Origin: Candidatus Rokuibacteriota bacterium
GTDB taxonomy: Bacteria > Methylomirabilota > Methylomirabilia > Rokubacteriales > JACOUJ01
Reading direction: 5' to 3'
Assembly: GCA_016177865.1 (NCBI GenBank)
Contig: JACOUJ010000126.1
Span: forward strand, 1-6,559
DNA: 6,559 nucleotides
Shown here: positions 1 through 6,559 of the stretch, piece after piece
Numbering within the stretch: the stretch's first letter is position 1
Layout: each line of letters opens with the position of its first letter
Made by a program: the position numbers and the translations under genes
The notes under the pieces: model-generated
What the model was told of the DNA's origin: nothing
Seen by the model: only the letters and a program-made list of their open reading frames with translations
The model's database searches: none

Positions 1-288
1 CGTCCCCCGGTTGATTTGGCCCTCTGCCTCTGGGAGGGGGCGGAGGAGTCCATAGAGACTGTGCTTGATCGGACCAGTGACTCAGTGAACCACGCCCTTC
101 TCCTGGTGGGGCCGGAAGGGGGATGGGCGAGGGAGGAGGTCGTGGACATTCAAGTCCATGGGATTGCTCCCGCCGCGCTCGGGCCAAGGATTCTCCGGAC
201 TGAATCCGCCGCGCTCGTCGGTCTAGCGCTCCTTCAGTTTCGTTTCGGTGACCTCGGGGCGGGGCGTGGTCCTCACGCAAGGGTTTGA
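1..288 (+). CDS. rsmE: 16S rRNA (uracil-1498-N3)-methyltransferase RsmE, C-terminal part (5' end outside window)
   Basis: The reading frame is open from base 1 and ends at TGA 286-288, so only the last 95 residues are present. RsmE is a SPOUT-class, SAM-dependent enzyme that methylates N3 of U1498 in 16S rRNA at the decoding site of the 30S subunit. The visible part is the trefoil-knot SAM-binding half. It has the signature LLLVGPEGGW (residues 33-42 of the fragment), then LGPRILRTESA (60-70) and the final helix ALVGLALLQ. These two motifs in this order and spacing are diagnostic of RsmE. The N-terminal PUA-like RNA-binding domain lies upstream of the window. The C-terminal tail (GDLGAGRGPHARV) overlaps the start of the archease gene in another frame, which suggests translational coupling. 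Family assignment is secure; the gene is partial only because of the window edge. Confidence 0.93.
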   Translation, partial: RPPVDLALCLWEGAEESIETVLDRTSDSVNHALLLVGPEGGWAREEVVDIQVHGIAPAALGPRILRTESAALVGLALLQFRFGDLGAGRGPHARV

Positions 289-691
289 TTACTTCGACGT
301 CGCGGCCGACGTCGGGGTGACCGCATGGGGCGTAACGCTCGTCGAAGCGGCGGGCGCGCTGGCCCGAGGGGTCTTCAACCTCATCGTCCCTGTCACGGCA
401 GTTGAACCTCGCGCGGGTCGCGAGGTGAGGGTGGCGGGACATGACGAAGCTGCCCTGCTCGTCAATTGGATTAACGAACTCCTCTACCTCCACGATTTGG
501 ACGGATGGCTCCTGGCTCGGGCCCAAGTCAAGGAGTGCGTGCCGCCCCGCCTTGCCGCGAATGTGACGGGGGAGCGATTTGATCCCGCCCGTCACCCCCC
601 GGGAATTTTGGTGAAGGCTGCCACATATCACGATCTCTCAGTCGTCAAAAGCCCCGATCGGGTTACGGTCCGAATGGTCCTGGACGTGTGA
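266..691 (+). CDS. Archease (SHS2-domain activator of the RtcB RNA ligase)
   Basis: This 141-residue protein has archease family length. Archease is a small cytosolic protein that promotes guanylylation and turnover of RtcB, the GTP-dependent RNA ligase of tRNA splicing and RNA repair. Visible family features are the N-terminal FDYFDVAADVGVTAWG (residues 7-22), the core helix ALLVNWINELLYL (63-75), and the C-terminal VKAATYHDLSV (116-126) followed by VRMVLDV, ending in the conserved Asp-hydrophobic tail. The usual His-Thr of the HTAD motif is Val-Ala here (residues 12-13). I chose GTG 266 because it places the motif at the normal distance from the N-terminus and follows a G-rich stretch. GTG 248 in the same frame would add six residues and has no evident ribosome site. 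Either start overlaps rsmE (by 23 or 41 bases). No rtcB is visible in the window, so the partner must be elsewhere. Confidence 0.87.
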   Translation: MVLTQGFDYFDVAADVGVTAWGVTLVEAAGALARGVFNLIVPVTAVEPRAGREVRVAGHDEAALLVNWINELLYLHDLDGWLLARAQVKECVPPRLAANVTGERFDPARHPPGILVKAATYHDLSVVKSPDRVTVRMVLDV

Positions 692-872
692 ATGTGGGGT
701 TGATGCCACGTTGACGCAGTACCGTGTCTCCAATCTGCATCAATCCGACAATCACGACCGAGGGACAGACCGTGGAAGTTATGATGAAATTGAAGGAATT
801 TACGTTTCCATCTGAATGACGAAGGCTGGCATGGGGATTGCTCACTTGTTGAGTGTTTTGGCGTGCTCACAG
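692..872 (+). other. Spacer between the archease gene and lpxC, with a possible mini-ORF
   Basis: This 181-base stretch is less GC-rich than its surroundings and contains no recognisable gene, RNA or convincing hairpin terminator. It probably holds the lpxC promoter and 5' leader, but I see no good -35/-10 pair: TTGACG at 711-716 has no acceptable -10 at 16-18 bases. A 12-codon frame, ATG 781 to TGA 817-819, is preceded by GGAAG at 774-778. Its stop overlaps ATG 816, the most upstream in-frame start for lpxC. The same frame can be extended back to GTG 724 (32 codons). I cannot say whether any of this is translated. Confidence 0.4.
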
Positions 873-1820
873 ATGGAGTTTCAACAGACAATCCGTAAGC
901 CGGTCGAATGCAGAGGGGTTGGCCTTCACTCGGGCCAGCCCGTTCGGCTCATCCTTCGGCCCGCCCCCCCGGGTGCCGGGATTCATTTCCGCCTGTTGCA
1001 TCGTGGCGGGACGACAGTTGCAGCCCACCCGGACTCCTTGGCCGACAGCCACTACGCCACGACCCTTGGGGAGAACGGCTGTCGCGTCCAAACGGTTGAA
1101 CACCTCCTCTCTGCGACCCACGCCCTCGGAATCGATAACCTTGAGGTCGAGTTGGACGCAAACGAGCTGCCCGCCCTGGACGGGAGCGCCAAGCCGTTTG
1201 TCAATCTCTTGTACGCGGCTGGCCGGCGGGTTCAAACGGCCCCACGGCGCTCGGTCCATGTCAATGAACCGATTCGGGTTGGCGATGACGGGCGTTGGGT
1301 CGAGATCGTTCCAGCTCAAGACCTCTGGGTCAGCTATACCCTCGATCTGGATCACCCGGTGGTGGGAACCCAGTCGGCCTCTTTCGCCGTGACCGAGCGA
1401 GTCTTTGTCGAGGAGGTCGCCTCTGCGCGCACCTATGGTTTTCTCAGCGACCTGGAGCGGCTGCGTGAAAATGGCTTGGCCAAAGGCGGGTCTCTGGAGA
1501 ACGCGGTTGTCCTTGGGTCAAACGGTATCCTCAACGGTCACCTCCGATTCCAGGATGAGTTCGTCCGTCACAAGATCCTTGACCTCATCGGTGACCTGGC
1601 CATTTTGGGCCGTCCGGTGATCGGTCACGTCGTAGCCCGCAATGCGGGGCACGCGTTGAACCACCAGTTGGTGATGGAGCTGCACCGTCGCGCCTTGGCC
1701 GAGCGCCTGCCTCAAAATGGGCGGGCTCGTCCCCTGCGCCGGTCAGTCCGATCCCTCGAGGTCCCGTGTCGTTCCGAGGCAGAGGCGGTTCAGGATCTGC
1801 CCGGTCTCGCGGCGCTTTAA
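873..1820 (+). CDS. lpxC: UDP-3-O-acyl-N-acetylglucosamine deacetylase LpxC
   Basis: LpxC is the cytosolic Zn-dependent enzyme that removes the N-acetyl group of UDP-3-O-acyl-GlcNAc, the committed step of lipid A synthesis. The predicted protein is 315 residues (E. coli 305). It has GVGLHSG at 15-21, catalytic Glu76 next to Zn ligand His77 in QTVEHLLSATHALGIDNLEVEL, ELPALDGSA (98-106), ARTYGF (185-190), Zn ligands His233 and Asp237 in RHKILDLIGDLAILG, and catalytic His260 in NAGHALNH. All expected active-site residues are present, at E. coli-like spacing. ATG 873 places GVG at residues 15-17 exactly as in E. coli, but it lacks an obvious Shine-Dalgarno. ATG 831 has GAAGG five bases upstream and would add 14 non-family residues; ATG 816 would add 19. 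The family identity is certain; the start is chosen by homology. No hairpin terminator follows the stop. Confidence 0.95.
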   Translation: MEFQQTIRKPVECRGVGLHSGQPVRLILRPAPPGAGIHFRLLHRGGTTVAAHPDSLADSHYATTLGENGCRVQTVEHLLSATHALGIDNLEVELDANELPALDGSAKPFVNLLYAAGRRVQTAPRRSVHVNEPIRVGDDGRWVEIVPAQDLWVSYTLDLDHPVVGTQSASFAVTERVFVEEVASARTYGFLSDLERLRENGLAKGGSLENAVVLGSNGILNGHLRFQDEFVRHKILDLIGDLAILGRPVIGHVVARNAGHALNHQLVMELHRRALAERLPQNGRARPLRRSVRSLEVPCRSEAEAVQDLPGLAAL

Positions 1821-1836
1821 CCCATCCGTTTTTCCT

Positions 1837-1866
1837 CTCCCACTGCATCCTCCCGGGAGGTATAAT
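1837..1866 (+). promoter_or_regulatory. Possible sigma-70-type promoter for the DUF4390-ntrY-ntrX unit
   Basis: A perfect TATAAT hexamer lies at 1861-1866, in the 76-base gap between lpxC and the DUF4390 gene. The best -35 at acceptable spacing is CTCCCA (1837-1842, 18-base spacer), which matches TTGACA at only three positions, so the pair is unbalanced. The start point would fall near 1873, leaving about 24 bases before the GTG start. The 12-bp palindrome at 1849-1860 sits in the spacer and could be an operator. The call rests mainly on the -10 box in otherwise GC-rich DNA. Confidence 0.35.
1849..1860. repeat. Perfect 12-bp palindrome CCTCCCGGGAGG
   Basis: The sequence CCTCCCGGGAGG equals its own reverse complement and directly abuts the TATAAT at 1861. 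It may be a small operator half-site pair. Its right half (GGGAGG) would also serve as a ribosome-binding site for the out-of-frame ATG at 1865. A 12-bp palindrome can occur by chance in GC-rich DNA. Confidence 0.4.
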
Positions 1867-1896
1867 GTTTGTTTTAGCGGGAATTCGGAGGGGGTC

Positions 1897-2502
1897 GTGC
1901 GTCCTTCTATCGTTCGAGGCCGAGCCTGGCGGTGGGTGCTCGTGGCCTTCTTGTTCGCGGGGCCAGGGAGCGCGGCGGTCCTATCGGCCCACGCCGCTGG
2001 CATCAGGATCGCTGACCTCATGGTCACGAATAGTGAGGAAAGCCTGGGGGTTCACGCCGTACTCCTCGGCCCCATCCCCCCCCAGATGCTGGAGGCTCTG
2101 GAGACTGGAATTCCCGCCACGGTCCGTTTCACGGTCGAGCTTTGGCAGTACAGTCGATTCTGGTTCGACCGGCTCGTCGGAACGAAGCTCATCGAGCGAA
2201 CCGTCACATATGATGTGCTCACCAAGGAGTATCGGGTCACGGCGGTGAAAGGTGACGAACGCCCGCCCCAAGTGACAAAAACTTTAAACGAGGCCCAACG
2301 CGCGCTGACCATGCTTCGAGAGCCGAGACTTGTTCCGTTTACCACCCTGAAGCCCGACGAGCTCTACTACGTCCGAGTCCGGGGGGAGATGCAGTCGGCA
2401 CAGGATTCCTCCATTGTCCGCTTCCTCCCCTTTGTCTCGTCGGGCCGCGATGAGTCTTCCTGGGAGAGATCGCCGCTCCTCACCATCCGCCGGGGTCAGT
2501 GA
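1897..2502 (+). CDS. Secreted DUF4390 family protein
   Basis: This 201-residue protein of unknown function has the DUF4390 pattern. It starts with a signal peptide: basic n-region with Arg2, Arg7 and Arg9, hydrophobic core WVLVAFLFAG (13-22), and likely cleavage around AHA-A at 31-34. The mature part has beta-rich family elements: IRIADLMVTNSEESLGVHA, the GIP turn (71-73) before TVRFTVELWQYSRFWFD, TYDVLTKEYRV (104-114), LNEAQRALTML (130-140), YYVRVRGEMQ, and a final segment with SSWERSPLLTI. It should therefore be exported to the periplasm or envelope. I chose GTG 1897 because GGAGG at 1887-1891 lies five bases upstream and the signal peptide begins there. The next start, ntrY ATG 2504, follows the TGA at 2500-2502 after one base. 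DUF4390 genes often adjoin ntrY, so a role beside the NtrY sensor domain is plausible but unproven. Confidence 0.85.
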   Translation: MRPSIVRGRAWRWVLVAFLFAGPGSAAVLSAHAAGIRIADLMVTNSEESLGVHAVLLGPIPPQMLEALETGIPATVRFTVELWQYSRFWFDRLVGTKLIERTVTYDVLTKEYRVTAVKGDERPPQVTKTLNEAQRALTMLREPRLVPFTTLKPDELYYVRVRGEMQSAQDSSIVRFLPFVSSGRDESSWERSPLLTIRRGQ

Positions 2503-2503
2503 G

Positions 2504-4735
2504 ATGATGGCCGCCGACGAACGCGAACGCCGCAAACGAAACCTGATTACGATCGGCGTCATCCTCGTCCTCATCGTGGCGGCCATGGTCGTGGAGGTGG
2601 GGATCAAGGCCCCCCAACTCCCCATTGCCAACAACATCGTGGTCTTCGCCCTCTTCAACCTCAATCTGGTCGTCTTTCTCCTCCTGCTGGTGCTCCTTTT
2701 CCGGAACCTGATCAAGCTCTCTTTCGAGCGCCGGCACCGGGTCCTGGGCTCTCGTTTCAAGACCAAACTGGTCGTAGCCTTCCTTTCTTTGGGCCTGGCC
2801 CCGTCGATCCTGATCTTTCTGATTGCGAGTAACCTGATCAACACCTCCATCGAGGGGTGGTTCAAGGTCCAGGTGGAGCGCCCCCTGGACGAGTCCTTGG
2901 AGGTGGCGCGGACCTTCTACGAATCGATGGAGGCCAACGCCCTGCGTCACGCCGAGCGCGTCGCCCGGGTCATCTCCCGGGAAGGGCTCCTCTCTCCGGA
3001 CCGGCGCGAGGCCCTGATCGACTTCCTCTTGGATCACCAGGAGCAGTACGGGCTGGCCGCCATCTCGATCTACACGCCTGACGGGAAGGAGCTGGTCCAC
3101 GTGCAGGATCCAGTCCTGCCTGCCGCCGTGACCACCCAGGCGGTGAACCCGGGTCAAGTGCGTCAGAGTCTGGACGGGCAGGAATTTTCGACGGTGGCCG
3201 AAATCGAAGAGGGCGATCTGATTCAAGGGCTCATTCCGATCCTCACCCCCCAGGGAGATCGCCAGCCTATTGGCGCGGTGGTCGTGGCCTACCATGTCCC
3301 TCAGCGCCTTGAGGCCCGGGTGCGAGGGATCTCCAAGGCCTTCCAGGAGTACAAGCAGCTCAAGCTGCTCAAGGATCCCATCAAGGGGAGCTACATCCTC
3401 CTCTTTCTCCTCATGACCCTCATCATCGTCTTTTCCGTCACGTGGTTCGGGCTCTACCTGGCCAAGGGGATCACGGTTCCGATCCAACTCCTCGCCGAGG
3501 GGACCCGGGAGGTGGCCGTGGGAAACCTGAACTATAAGGTGGACGTCCAGGCCGACGACGACATCGGAATCCTGGTCGACTCGTTTAACAAAATGACCCA
3601 GGACCTGGCTGGTTCCAAGGCCAATCTGGAGCAGGCCAACCTGGACCTTCAGAAGAAGAACTGGGAACTGGAACAGCGGCGTCGGTACACCGAGACGGTC
3701 CTCGAGGCTGTCGCCACCGGGGTGGTCTCGGTGGATGAGGCGGGGCGGCTGACCACCGTGAATCGCGCGGCGGCTCGGATTCTTGGCGTCGAGCCCGAGG
3801 CCCTCCTGGGACGGCCCTACGGCGAGGCCCTCGGCGAGTTTCCGGAGATGAGCGCCCTCATCCACCGCGTCGCCGAGTTGCGGGCGGGCGGGCTGGAGCG
3901 CGAGCTTGAGATTCGAAAGGCGGGGGGACGGCTGACCCTGCTGGCCAACCTGACGGTGCTTCGCGGTCAAGACAACCGGTATCTTGGCCAAGTCCTGGTG
4001 TTTGACGACCTCACCGAGCTCTTGAAGGCCCAGCGTCTCGCGGCGTGGCGGGAGGTCGCCCAGCGGATCGCCCACGAGATCAAGAATCCCCTGACCCCAA
4101 TCCAGCTCTCCGCCCAGCGCCTTCGGCGCCGCCTCGCCGAGGGGCCGCCAGGAGAGCGGAAGCTCCTCGAAGAGTGCACGGGAACGATCATCGAGGAGGT
4201 GGAAGGGTTGAGAAGGCTCGTCGACGAGTTCTCACGCTTCGCCCGCATGCCGACCCTCTCTCCTCGCCCGACCGAGGTGGATAAGGTGGTGGAGAGCTTG
4301 CTCGCCCTGTATGCCGAGTCTCACCCTGAGGTCAAGCTTCGGACCGATCTGGCCCCGGACCTCCCCCCCATTGTCGTGGACCCGGACCAGCTCAAGCGGG
4401 CCCTCGTCAATCTCGTGGATAACGCCATTGATGCGGTCAATGGCAACGGGGCCGGAGAGATCCTGATTCAGACGGCCTGGGATTCCCGCAAACGACGGGC
4501 CAGAATTGCGGTGGTCGATACCGGCATCGGGATCCCCCCGCAAGATCGGGAGAAGCTCTTTCTCCCGTACTTCTCCACCAAGGCGACGGGGATGGGGCTC
4601 GGGCTCTCCATCGTTCAGCAGATCATGGCGGACCACGGCGGGCAGATCTGGGTGGAGGAGAATCAACCCCGCGGGAGCCGCTTCGTTCTCGAGCTACCGG
4701 CGGAAACCCTCGTCTCCCCGGAGGCACGGCAGTAG
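2504..4735 (+). CDS. ntrY: NtrY-type membrane sensor histidine kinase
   Basis: This 743-residue inner-membrane kinase is the likely phosphodonor of the adjacent NtrX. Domains in order: a basic cytosolic start; TM helices at about 13-30, 44-66 and 88-110; a periplasmic sensor region at about 112-294; TM helix 296-319; HAMP linker 320-371; coiled-coil linker (about 371-395); PAS domain about 395-505; HisKA with AHEIKNPLTPIQLSAQRL and phospho-acceptor His524; and the HATPase domain with N-box LVNLVDNAIDAV (Asn640), G1 VDTGIGI (671-677), LPYFSTK (687-693) and G2 GMGLGLSIV (696-704). All catalytic boxes are intact. Multiple N-terminal TM helices before HAMP-PAS-HisKA are typical of NtrY rather than soluble NtrB. 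ATG 2504 lies one base after the DUF4390 stop, with GGGG at 2492-2495 as a weak ribosome site. ATG 2507 is equivalent. An in-frame ATG at 2414 exists but would overlap DUF4390 by 89 bases. Confidence 0.93.
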   Translation: MMAADERERRKRNLITIGVILVLIVAAMVVEVGIKAPQLPIANNIVVFALFNLNLVVFLLLLVLLFRNLIKLSFERRHRVLGSRFKTKLVVAFLSLGLAPSILIFLIASNLINTSIEGWFKVQVERPLDESLEVARTFYESMEANALRHAERVARVISREGLLSPDRREALIDFLLDHQEQYGLAAISIYTPDGKELVHVQDPVLPAAVTTQAVNPGQVRQSLDGQEFSTVAEIEEGDLIQGLIPILTPQGDRQPIGAVVVAYHVPQRLEARVRGISKAFQEYKQLKLLKDPIKGSYILLFLLMTLIIVFSVTWFGLYLAKGITVPIQLLAEGTREVAVGNLNYKVDVQADDDIGILVDSFNKMTQDLAGSKANLEQANLDLQKKNWELEQRRRYTETVLEAVATGVVSVDEAGRLTTVNRAAARILGVEPEALLGRPYGEALGEFPEMSALIHRVAELRAGGLERELEIRKAGGRLTLLANLTVLRGQDNRYLGQVLVFDDLTELLKAQRLAAWREVAQRIAHEIKNPLTPIQLSAQRLRRRLAEGPPGERKLLEECTGTIIEEVEGLRRLVDEFSRFARMPTLSPRPTEVDKVVESLLALYAESHPEVKLRTDLAPDLPPIVVDPDQLKRALVNLVDNAIDAVNGNGAGEILIQTAWDSRKRRARIAVVDTGIGIPPQDREKLFLPYFSTKATGMGLGLSIVQQIMADHGGQIWVEENQPRGSRFVLELPAETLVSPEARQ

Positions 4736-4738
4736 CCA

Positions 4739-6100
<1,362 letters not shown>

Positions 6101-6128
6101 TGCCTGAGCGACTCGCCGCGCCAGGGGC

Positions 6129-6156
6129 TTGACAAGCAGCGGGTTCCTGGTAGAGT
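6129..6156 (+). promoter_or_regulatory. Promoter of the pyr operon (extended -10)
   Basis: A perfect -35 TTGACA (6129-6134) is separated by 16 bases from TAGAGT (6151-6156, four of six matches to TATAAT). The -10 is preceded by TGG (6148-6150), the TGn of an extended -10 promoter. Transcription would start near 6162-6164, just before the PyrR-binding hairpin, leaving about 120 bases of leader before pyrR. It lies 29 bases after the ntrX stop. Confidence 0.75.
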
Positions 6157-6170
6157 AAGAGAAGAGTTTC

Positions 6171-6205
6171 CTCCTTTAATTGGACCCGGCGAGGTCCACA
6201 AGGAG
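6171..6205 (+). promoter_or_regulatory. PyrR-binding RNA hairpin of the pyr leader
   Basis: The RNA folds into a lower stem CTCCTT (6171-6176) with AAGGAG (6200-6205) and an upper stem TGGACC (6181-6186) with GGTCCA (6193-6198), closing the hexaloop CGGCGA (6187-6192). An asymmetric internal loop, TAAT on the 5' side and C on the 3' side, separates the stems. The loop and following GG fit the PyrR recognition pattern CNGNGAGG exactly, and the two-stem, internal-loop shape matches known PyrR targets. The 3' strand of the lower stem is also the Shine-Dalgarno of the leader ORF starting at 6211, so folding should block its translation. PyrR binds such loops when loaded with UMP (or UTP). The structure was derived by eye, not by a folding program. 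Confidence 0.85.
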
Positions 6206-6210
6206 ATAGA

Positions 6211-6285
6211 ATGAACCAGGCGAGAAGTCAATGGTCTCTTCCCGGAAACGGGGAGGGGCTTTTTTTTATTCGGAGGCCGGCGTGA
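6211..6285 (+). CDS. pyr operon leader peptide, 24 residues
   Basis: ATG 6211 follows a strong Shine-Dalgarno, AAGGAG (6200-6205), at five bases. The frame is open for 24 codons, starting MNQARSQW and ending LFFIRRPA, with TGA at 6283-6285. It covers the whole terminator hairpin (the T-run reads Leu-Phe-Phe-Ile). Its stop overlaps the pyrR GTG start as GTGA, so ribosomes finishing it can restart at pyrR. The peptide has no recognisable domain; translation itself is probably what matters. A ribosome here would prevent terminator folding, while PyrR bound upstream would hide the Shine-Dalgarno. A similar ribosome-based model was, as I recall, proposed for Thermus ZO5. There is no expression evidence, but the ribosome site, overlap and terminator coverage together make chance unlikely. 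Confidence 0.7.
   Translation: MNQARSQWSLPGNGEGLFFIRRPA
6233..6267 (+). terminator. Intrinsic terminator (attenuator) upstream of pyrR
   Basis: Bases 6233-6244 pair with 6249-6260 around a GAAA tetraloop (6245-6248) closed by G-C, giving a stem of up to 12 bp, several of them G-U. It is followed by a run of eight T at 6260-6267. This is a textbook Rho-independent terminator placed between a promoter and the gene it serves, that is, an attenuator. With no other terminator after ntrX, it should also stop readthrough from the ntrYX unit. Confidence 0.9.
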
Positions 6286-6559
6286 CTTTGAAGGAAAAAG
6301 CGGAGGTCATGGACGGCCCGACGGTGGACCGGTCCCTAACCCGCATCGCTCACGAGATCCTGGAGCGGAATCAGGGCGGAGAAGACCTCGCTCTCGTGGG
6401 GATTCGTACGCGCGGCGTGATCCTGGCGCATCGGATCGCGGAGAACATTCGAGGCATTGAGGGAACTGTGGTCCCGGTTGGGGTGCTGGACATTACCCTC
6501 TACCGGGATGACCTTGGAATGCTGGCCGAGCAACCCGTCATCAAAGGGACCGAGATCCC
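6282..6559 (+). CDS. pyrR: PyrR, pyr operon RNA-binding regulator / uracil phosphoribosyltransferase, N-terminal part (3' end outside window)
   Basis: The frame is open from GTG 6282 to the window edge (92 codons plus two bases). PyrR senses UMP and binds leader RNA to switch off de novo pyrimidine synthesis genes; many members also make UMP from uracil and PRPP. Family features are [13 protein letters not shown] (18-30), [21 protein letters not shown] (37-57), [15 protein letters not shown] (64-78) and VIKGTEI. Thr20 and His24 match Thr18 and His22 of B. subtilis PyrR, in the segment linked to RNA binding. The PRPP-binding motif should lie just beyond the window. The start is supported by GGAGG at 6272-6276, five bases upstream, and by N-terminal alignment ([21 protein letters not shown] against the family's KAVILDEQAIRRALTRIAHE). 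The gene overlaps the leader peptide stop by four bases (GTGA). It probably heads a pyr operon with pyrB and pyrC downstream. Confidence 0.93.
   Translation, partial: MTLKEKAEVMDGPTVDRSLTRIAHEILERNQGGEDLALVGIRTRGVILAHRIAENIRGIEGTVVPVGVLDITLYRDDLGMLAEQPVIKGTEI

Noticed and set aside
711..740. Possible lpxC promoter starting with TTGACG
   Set aside because: No hexamer at 16-18 bases matches TATAAT at more than two positions.
724..819. 32-codon frame ending TVEVMMKLKEFTFPSE, faintly like the start of a cupredoxin strand
   Set aside because: It is too short to assign, has no ribosome site at GTG 724, and no neighbouring frame continues a cupredoxin fold, so a pseudogene call is not justified.
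853..1392. 179-codon + strand frame and a 162-codon minus frame inside lpxC
   Set aside because: Both are shadows of lpxC, whose own frame carries every catalytic motif.
1766..2248. 160-codon + frame overlapping the DUF4390 gene, including ATG 1865 with a good ribosome site
   Set aside because: The translation is Ser/Arg/Gly-rich with no domain and overlaps the clear DUF4390 protein in another frame.
2480..4075. Long open frame (531 codons) on the minus strand
   Set aside because: It lies entirely antisense to ntrY, its translation has no recognisable domain, and its Asp/Gly/Leu-rich composition is what GC-rich codon bias produces on the opposite strand.
6336..6533. 65-codon minus-strand frame at the right edge
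   Set aside because: It is the antisense shadow of pyrR, which matches its family through the whole region.

Overview
The window is a GC-rich bacterial chromosome segment. All supported genes lie on the + strand and are packed tightly, with most joints overlapping or only a few bases apart. The lpxC gene shows that the host makes lipid A and so has a Gram-negative outer membrane. A 16S rRNA methyltransferase, an archease, a DUF4390-NtrY-NtrX cluster and a PyrR-controlled pyr operon occur together. This fits a high-GC Gram-negative lineage outside the classical Gammaproteobacteria, for example NC10/Methylomirabilota, Rokubacteria or a deltaproteobacterium-like group. That placement is inference from gene content only.

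Layout: (1) bases 1-691 hold the 3' end of rsmE, overlapped by an archease gene, so both are translation/RNA-processing genes. (2) Bases 692-872 are a spacer with at most a mini-ORF. (3) Bases 873-1820 are lpxC, the committed step of lipid A synthesis. (4) Bases 1821-1896 carry a perfect TATAAT and a 12-bp palindrome. (5) Bases 1897-6100 form a compact unit: a secreted DUF4390 protein, the membrane sensor kinase NtrY, and the sigma-54 response regulator NtrX. (6) Bases 6101-6281 are a compact regulatory leader. (7) Bases 6282-6559 are the 5' part of pyrR, cut by the window edge.

The most interesting part is the pyr leader. Within about 160 bases it has an extended -10 promoter, a hairpin with the PyrR-recognition loop CNGNGA, a 24-codon leader ORF, and a strong GAAA-tetraloop terminator. 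The leader ORF's Shine-Dalgarno sequence forms the 3' strand of the PyrR hairpin's lower stem. The ORF runs through the terminator and ends in a GTGA overlap with the pyrR start. The simplest reading is that PyrR-UMP stabilises the hairpin and hides the leader SD, so the leader is not translated, the terminator forms and transcription stops. When UMP is low, a ribosome translating the leader keeps the terminator open and passes straight into pyrR. As I recall, a ribosome-dependent model of this kind was proposed for the Thermus strain ZO5 pyr cluster. The principle therefore has a precedent, but the arrangement differs from the antiterminator mechanism of Bacillus.

The rest is ordinary housekeeping and two-component signalling. 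No mobile elements, CRISPR arrays, tRNAs or rRNAs were seen.
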